Origin: Protonemura montana
Taxonomy: Eukaryota; Arthropoda; Insecta; Plecoptera; Nemouridae
NCBI GenBank assembly: GCA_947568835.1
Contig: OX387609.1
Location: forward strand, 1,306,001-1,370,000
Length of the DNA: 64,000 bases
Reading direction: 5' to 3'
Part shown: piece by piece, positions 58,701 through 64,000 of the stretch
How the letters are laid out: the number at the start of each line of letters is the position of its first letter
How positions within the stretch are numbered: position 1 is the stretch's first letter
The notes under the pieces: model-generated
Databases searched by the model: none
What the model saw: the letters and a program-made list of their open reading frames with translations, nothing else
What the model was told of the DNA's origin: nothing
Program-made: the position numbers and the translations under genes

Positions 58701-61179
58701 ATTGCTTCATCAGAAGATATCTTTGCATACGATTAGAAGTTACACGGGAAAAAAAGGTTATTTCTGTGTTCATAATGAAGTCAGTAATGAAGAGAAAGCT
58801 AATACTTTGATCCGCAGAGCGGTTCAAACTGGAACTTGATAATCCAGTATTCTACTTTAATCACGTTCTAGTTCAACATATAAAACGGCCAACCATTTGG
58901 GAAACGCAATCTGAGCGAGTTTTTTTTTCTTCTTAAATTTCTGTGAGCAAAATCTGATGTCGCCGACTTGAATTCCAAGGAATTTCATCAACTCTTTCGG
59001 TCGTGGCGTGAAAGTTTTAGTCCGAAACCCAACCGCCAGGCGCCAATTGTAGCAAAGACGCAGTAATCTTTGTGTTTCTCTCATAACATTCCCAGCACAA
59101 TGCACGTTTTGATATTTTCCACACAACGTGTTATTTTTCTTGCCTCTCACACTTTTACACATCCAAGCATTTTCATCTGTGTTTCTTTCCGTTCTTTCCC
59201 CCGTCCACGTTAAGTTTGCCATGATTGCTATGTCTAGGCTTTCTATGTGTGCCAGTGTATATAAGAAACGCGTTTTCCTTAGCGGGGAGCTTTTCACAAG
59301 TCCATTGAAGATCAGAAGGATATCCGGGCGAAATTTTCATCCGGCCTACCGAACTCTAAAACAATTTTCCAGACAGCATGCATCGGCCGCGATGTTCAAT
59401 TGGTTTCCATTCCCCAAACAACGCACAGCACCAAGAAGAATCCCAGAATTATCTTCCAAAACAAAAGTTTCTAGCCTTGCTCCCTTGAATCGACTATATA
59501 CAAACACAACGCTGTGCGTGCAAACGTTTTGCCAGTTGTTTATCTCGTCTCCGTTCCTCTTCCCACTAGCACATTTACCTTTCTCTCTCTCTACAAGCCC
59601 ATTCGCGCTTGTCCCGTGCCGAACGGTTGTGCCGTTTAAATTACTTCTCCTCCTGCACTTCCACCTGGATGTTAAATGCGCTGCGATCCCAACATCGGTC
59701 CTCCTATATCAACTCGCACTAGCGCAGCTTCTTTGCGAGTGAAACTCGGAGCTTGTTCGGTACTTTACGAAAGTCAGATCACGAGCAACGGCACACGTAG
59801 GTCGTATTTTGATGTGTTATGTCGTAATTAGTTAAGTTATTCTTGAAGTTGTTGTTACTTTTGAGATCGAGAAGTCTCTCGGCTGGTTGGGCTAATGGTG
59901 TTTGGGCTTCTCTTTTGAGATGGATGTATATGAGCTCAAAGGTGGTTCAAAGGTAGCTCTGAATAAGATTCAGAGGTCAATTCCTCAGACTGATATTTGT
60001 TTTAAATCGTTATGTTTAGTGACAGCTTACGCACCAAGAGAAACGACTCGTTTCATATATACATTTTTTTTTTAATTACTTAAAAAATGCCACTTTCAAG
60101 TTTTGAAAATGTTCAACATAAAACAAACTGAAAACAAATAGCTGCTGGTAATTACCAAAGATCGGACGGATGTTTTGTTATTCGCTCGCGCGTCGAAATT
60201 AATTAGCGTACTGTTTTAAATTGAACTGATGAGTGAAGACTTCCATCTCTTTTAACCCAATTACATTTTGCAAACAAACGTTGTGTAGCGCCCAGTCATA
60301 TCTCACCGACCCCCCCTGAGCGCGAACCTAAAACACGCCCTGTATTCGAGAATTTTCCTGGGGAACATTTCTCAAGAAAATCAATCTACTCGTGTGACGC
60401 AAGGAAACAAAGTCACAGCTCTGACACATGTACTCTAGACTCTTACAAAGCCATTTTCTTCCTCCCGACTGTTTCTTCGAGACAAAGAGATTTCACTCAC
60501 ACCTAATGAAAAGCGGCCATTTACTCCCGATATTTTCTCCGTGGGGCACACTTCGTTGCCGTACTAAACCCAGTGGTGGCGTCTGACAAATCGAATACAA
60601 TTCTCTGGAACGAAAGTCTTTTTTTGTATTTATCTCTGGAAAAATAAATATCACCTACATATGTTTGAATTATGGTCAATTTCTGCAAAAAGTGACATAA
60701 AGTTCCTCACTGTAACTAAAAAATACTTCCAAACAGAGTCCATACTTCTTATTGTACAAGCGCGGAAAATAGACATAGCTATTGCATAAACTTTATGAAA
60801 AATGCGTTTTATATTTTGTAACAATTCGGTCAGTACTTTTCTGTAGAAACCATAAAGTACGTCACAAACATAATTTTCTTCAAATGCAAACTTTTAAAAT
60901 ATTTCATCCGTGCTCGAAAGACCACTGTTTGCCCAAACATTCTTAAAGCTGCTACTCGTATGACTCGCATCAGAATGACTCAATTCAAGTGCCTTGAAGA
61001 TCAAGCTGGAAATTTAAAAGCATTGTAATTGCATTATTAAGAAGTTGATCACGTTTTTTTTTTACCAAAGAAATAGATTAAAAAAACTATTTTCCTCTTA
61101 TGTGAAAAAAAGTCAAATTAGGTCTGTTTTTGCAACGCTTTGGAACGTATTGGCTACTTTTTAAGAGCAAACTAACTCA
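55761..61179. other. Non-coding stretch, one ambiguous open region
   Basis: Mostly AT-rich. The longest non-transposon frame in the window lies here: 204 codons at 59128-59742 (+), opening with GTG and with the first ATG at 59221. It is antisense to a 146-codon frame (58857-59297, -). Neither shows a recognised domain, and I would not call either a gene. Poly(C) run of 15 at 57966-57980. Confidence 0.4.
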
Positions 61180-61480
61180 AGGCCGTCTCAAGGCCGTCTC
61201 AATGTCTCGCCCGTCTGCACGCCACTGCTCGGGCAGGTTCGAATCCAGACCAAGGTGCCGCGATGTGGCACATTAGGGGTGCAGCCGGGCGTTGGGAAAG
61301 TGCTATTAACATTGTACGAGCTTCGCCCGGATCGAAGGGGGATGCTGTGGAGCGGTGCCGGGGTAAGGGTGGGAGGGGGAGGCGTTGTGGCCGACAGGTG
61401 AACGCTGCCAGATGATGGTCGGATGGGGCACGTCATAAGGGTGTGGGAAACCCTTGGGGTTGGGGGAACGCGGAGCGAGT
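61180..61480 (+). mobile_element. tRNA-derived SINE candidate
   Basis: A GC-rich 300-bp island in AT-rich DNA. A B box GGTTCGAATCC lies at about 61237-61247, with an A-box-like TCTCAATGTC upstream. A GC-rich body (GTGCCGCGATGTGGCACA hairpin, then a G-rich tail) follows. A short duplication, CAAGGCCGTCT, opens it. No second copy occurs in this window, so the limits are uncertain. Confidence 0.5.
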
Positions 61481-62919
61481 TTGATGATAAAATGTGGCGA
61501 AATTAGGGCCGTTAAAATTGCTTATTATGTGATTATTAGGATATAAAAAATAATGGTAGTTTGTTTGAATATTTTTCAGTAATTCGAATTATATGATGTT
61601 TTAAAAACGCTGATTGTCAAATAAGTTTCGCAGTTTTTTATTACTTTCTTTCCAAACTACAATAATAATATTCTTTTTGCAAAGGAATAATTCCTCAATT
61701 TTAATTGTTAATTGTGTTGTTTTTACTTAAAGCAAACAATGAGTTAATACATCCTAGTGAAAAACAGACAAATATAAAATTTAATATACATCTCGGCATT
61801 GCAATAGCTGTAATTTCTCTCCAAGATTGATGAAAGAAAGCCGGTACCCAACAAGAAAATGTTCAACCTTACCAAGATTTCTTTGCCTAAAAATACAGAA
61901 AGCAAAATCAGTTATTATGAAAAAATTAAATTACATACCAAATAAAAAAAAAAAGATTTTAATTATCTCTGTCGTTTGAAACTCAGTCGGTGGTTTCCTA
62001 GACAACAACTGAAATGAACAAAGTAAATGTTTGGGCTGTGACCGGTTTATTTAACTGAGTCTTCGTCTTTGCACCCTCACTTCGAAGGGGGATGCAAACT
62101 TGGAAGAGGCTGGATTTCCTCTCTGGAATGTAATTTAAATGACGAAGCCATTCCTGGTAACTCTGAGGGGACGAACAGGTAGTTCAGGGATGGGGGACAG
62201 GAGCTGAAGGGATGACAGGAAGATTGGGGTGAGGAAGGGAGAGAAGTGAAAGGGTTGAATCATCAACACAACAACGATGAAGCTAAAAGATAAAGGGTAG
62301 GTTGGTAGCTTTGCGCATTCAACTTATTTACAATCATGGATAAAGTTAGTTTGTGGTTTAAGGTTTGTGATAATTAGGAGAAAATATTTATGCTTATTAA
62401 AATTGATTGAGGTTAGGGGTTGGTAAATAGGCATTGTATATTTATTAACTTGTCATTTTCAGGGGTGAATATTAAGTTAAATTTTCACACTGTTTTGTGT
62501 TGGAGATAGAAATTGTAACGTGAAAATTTGTTGTGGTGAATTCTGTGCGTGGAATGCTGAATAAAGCGTTTTTGTTCAGAAATTTACTCTCTGACTGCAG
62601 CAGGTTGAGTTAGAAAGCTTGATGTCGAATTTGGGCCGGCTAAACGGGTAATGAGAAGGAATGCGGGATTCAAAAGAGAAAGACAGCGTGTGATGCAAGC
62701 GACACAAATTTCAGACTGGATCCGCTTGTTTTGTTTAAAGAAAAATGCTCACCTCAAAGAAAATCTTTTGATGTTTGCCAACTACTTCTTTGATGAAATA
62801 TAATATTAGGTATGAAAATATTTCTGTCATGTTATGATAGTGTTTTATCTTTTTTGCTCATTTTCGAAGGAGGTAGATTTAACAGATTTCAAGATATTTT
62901 ATTATTAAGAACACTTATC
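61481..62919. other. AT-rich non-coding stretch
   Basis: No gene or repeat recognised. Confidence 0.4.
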
Positions 62920-63435
62920 ACAAGCCGGGGATTCGAACCCCGATCGCCGACCGTGACAGGTGCCGGTACGTAGCCTACTCCTGTCGAAGACCAAGGGGAC
63001 CACCGGCTTAACATCCCTTCCGAAGGACGGTACAACGCGAACAACAGGATTCCTCCACAAATCCATGCTGTCGAGAGGTTGATAAGCAAGACGAGTGAAG
63101 TTGCTGTACTAACTTTCATCCCTCCAACCTCTCTCCCGAACAGAACTGGTCATGTGTATGATGGTCACCCATCCAATACCTGACCCAGCGCAGTGTTGCT
63201 TAACTTTCATCCCTCCAACCTCTCTCCCGAACAGAACTGGTCATGTGTATGATTGTCACCCAACCAATACCTGACCCAGCGCAGTGTTGCTTAACTTTCA
63301 TCCCTCCAACCTCTCTCCCGAACAGAACTGGTCATGTGTATGATTGTCACCCATCCAATACCTGACCCAGCGCAGTGTTGCTTAACTTTCGTGATCTCAC
63401 GAGGACCGGTATTTTCAACACGACAAACCGTTCGG
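62920..63435 (-). mobile_element. Chimeric 5S-SINE with a tRNA-type 3' end
   Basis: On the minus strand: 5S head at 63435, three 91-bp modules, and the usual body to the GTAGGCTACG(T)ACCGGCACC point. Instead of the common GTCGTTAAACACC tail, it then runs into a tRNA 3' half: GGTCGGCGATCGGGG, TTCGAATCCCCGG (B box), then an AT-rich end. The same tRNA half (GGTGGAGATCGGGG...CCCCG) occurs in the elements at 11.0 and 16.8 kb, so the two families appear to have fused. The body frame is open from the ATG at 63119. Confidence 0.85.
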
Positions 63436-64000
63436 TTTTTGTTGTATTTAAAAATGATAATTTATACGTCTGAACTTCTCAACAAATTTAATCAAGCTTT
63501 ATAAATATGTTGCCAATATGGCGGCTGCTATTTTCTGTGTCATAGTTGGGTATAAAATTCTTAACATTCTATTTTAATCGCTTAGTCAAGGAATGTCAAG
63601 TACTCTTGTGCTGAATTTGGACCACGATGCAACTAAATATTGATTCAAGATGCTTTTATGCATTCCTATGTTCAGGTATTTGCTATTTATGCTTACAAGC
63701 CACTCTTTTACAAACAAATATCGATGCTCTTTTTACTCTCCAATGCAACGCTTTCACAGAGCTATTTCAAATACCAGCTTCTAAACTGCACTGGAAGGTA
63801 TTTGCTAGCTAGGAAAACATCCAAATATGTCCAATTTCACTGCAAAAAATATCGATTTTAAGTCTTTTTTTTTTCTTCCAACATTCTTAAACGAGCAACG
63901 CGTAAATTTCAGTCGTGCGACGCATAAACTGTCAAAATCTTGTCCACAACAAATTTTTTTTTATATACACGTCGTTTCGTCGACCAGCTTTTCCATGTGA
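63436..64000. other. AT-rich non-coding end of window
   Basis: No gene or repeat recognised; two overlapping frames at 63627-63861 have no domain. Confidence 0.4.

Noticed and set aside
59128-59742. 204-codon open frame as a gene
   Set aside because: Opens with GTG, overlaps an antisense frame, and shows no domain; likely chance in a locally stop-poor stretch.

Overview
The window looks like intergenic or intronic DNA from an invertebrate animal. It is AT-rich with long A/T runs, has no dense or operon-like coding, and is full of eukaryotic retroelements: SINEs with RNA polymerase III promoters, a Ty3/gypsy-type LTR retrotransposon, foldback and MITE-like elements, and minisatellites. The 5S-like part of the SINEs resembles metazoan 5S rRNA. 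The mix of elements suggests a marine invertebrate, perhaps a lophotrochozoan, but the sequence alone does not fix the taxon. I found no host protein-coding gene I could defend. Apart from the retrotransposon, the open frames are short, and many come from repeats.

Layout. 1-9 kb: AT-rich sequence with a 90-bp-arm foldback (1582-1820) and a 59-bp minisatellite (4514-5367). 9-21.8 kb: four copies of a 5S-rRNA-derived SINE (9.4, 13.0, 18.0 and 21.3 kb) and two copies of a tRNA-derived element (11.0 and 16.8 kb). 21.8-37.5 kb: mostly unique AT-rich DNA with a CpG-dense patch (26.5 kb), a second copy of the 1.7-kb element (27.15 kb), a 420-bp inverted-repeat element (27.5 kb), an 11-bp minisatellite (30 kb), a tRNA-like fragment (32.5 kb) and a rearranged SINE tail (33.05 kb). 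37.5-44.7 kb: a SINE with six promoter modules, a head-to-head SINE composite beside an 11-bp minisatellite, a 41-bp minisatellite, and a MITE-like element. 44741-51304: a complete LTR retrotransposon with LTRs that read as identical, a tRNA-Pro-type primer site, a leader of seven 70-bp repeats, gag, a -1 frameshift signal, pol (protease-RT-RNase H-integrase), an in-frame downstream ORF and a polypurine tract. 51.3-64 kb: AT-rich DNA with another MITE-like copy, two tRNA-like SINE candidates (55.7 and 61.2 kb) and a chimeric 5S/tRNA SINE (62.9 kb).

The most unusual pattern is shared by two unrelated Pol III-type elements: both have multiplied their own internal promoter in tandem. The 5S-derived SINE carries 1, 3, 3, 5, 6 or 12 copies of a 91-bp module holding 5S box A, IE and box C, with a 273-bp three-module higher-order repeat in the longest copy. 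The tRNA-derived element at 16.8 kb carries five 52-bp copies of the A-box half of its tRNA. The single-module SINE at 21.3 kb has a perfect 14-bp target-site duplication, so it is the likely retrotransposed basic form. The retrotransposon appears structurally intact and recently inserted.
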